Below, in pieces: positions 63,904-64,000 of a DNA stretch of 64,000 bases; positions within the stretch are counted from its first letter, which is position 1, and the number at the start of each line of letters is the position of its first letter. The notes beneath the pieces are model-generated. The model did no database searches, was not told where the DNA came from, and saw only the letters and a program-made list of their open reading frames with translations. Source of the stretch: Hypomesus transpacificus. Its lineage: Eukaryota; Chordata; Actinopteri; Osmeriformes; Osmeridae. The position numbers and the translations under genes are program-made. The stretch lies in assembly GCF_021917145.1 (NCBI RefSeq), contig NC_061066.1, positions 2,736,333 through 2,800,332 on the forward strand. Reading direction: 5' to 3'.

Positions 63904-64000
63904 CTGGAGAGGAGGGTGGAGTTAGAGAGGACACACAGCACACACATACCAGATATAGGCACGAACACACATGATACACAAAAAAGCACACACACACACA

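Overview
This window is nuclear DNA from a ray-finned (teleost) fish. Genes are split by short GT-AG introns. Introns and spacers are full of (GT)n, (CT)n, (GGGA)n and GA-rich microsatellites and of tRNA-derived SINE copies ending in the teleost-type tail 'GCTTTGGATGAAAG...CTAAATGAA'. The proteins are vertebrate orthologues: LRIG3, ATP23, RPAP3, p38-gamma (MAPK12), p38-beta (MAPK11) and CCT2. There is also a pepsin-family protease that looks like the fish enzyme nothepsin. No prokaryotic, organellar or CRISPR features are present. Exon boundaries were placed by eye from splice signals and reading frame, and exon lengths were checked for frame closure.

Layout. 1-5.2 kb (+): the 3' part of lrig3 (last LRR exon, LRRCT, three Ig domains, membrane segment, cytoplasmic tail). 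5.2-22.5 kb: a 17 kb spacer with no convincing gene. It holds microsatellites, a pentamer satellite, a small dispersed duplication, a triplicated E-box repeat, and an AT-rich, repeat-poor block (about 18.2-20.8 kb) that looks like candidate conserved non-coding DNA. 22.5-29.1 kb: atp23 (-) and rpap3 (+), head to head around a shared promoter. 30.0-40.0 kb (-): two tandem genes for immunoglobulin-domain proteins with an unusual three-cysteine motif. The first is predicted to be secreted, with six domains. The second is predicted to be GPI-anchored, with three. 40.9-58.7 kb (-): mapk12 and mapk11 in tandem. 59.9-62.7 kb (-): the aspartic protease. 63.5 kb to the edge (-): the 3' end of cct2.

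The most notable structure is at 36.67-37.82 kb, inside an intron of the second Ig gene. It is a roughly 1.15 kb inverted repeat with arms of about 540-550 bp and a 61-bp spacer. Each arm carries a U4 snRNA gene. Both arms also carry, at mirror-symmetric distances, a ZNF143/SBS-like motif at about -217 to -203 and a PSE-like motif near -60. This is a convergent pair of candidate U4 genes that also makes the host pre-mRNA able to fold into a long hairpin.

The genes belong to unrelated pathways: receptor tyrosine kinase attenuation (lrig3), mitochondrial inner-membrane biogenesis (atp23), HSP90/R2TP assembly of RNA polymerases (rpap3), stress signalling (mapk11/12), protein folding (cct2) and proteolysis. 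The two p38 genes share the same internal exon lengths, and the two TPR blocks of rpap3 share the same three exon lengths and phases, so both show old duplications.
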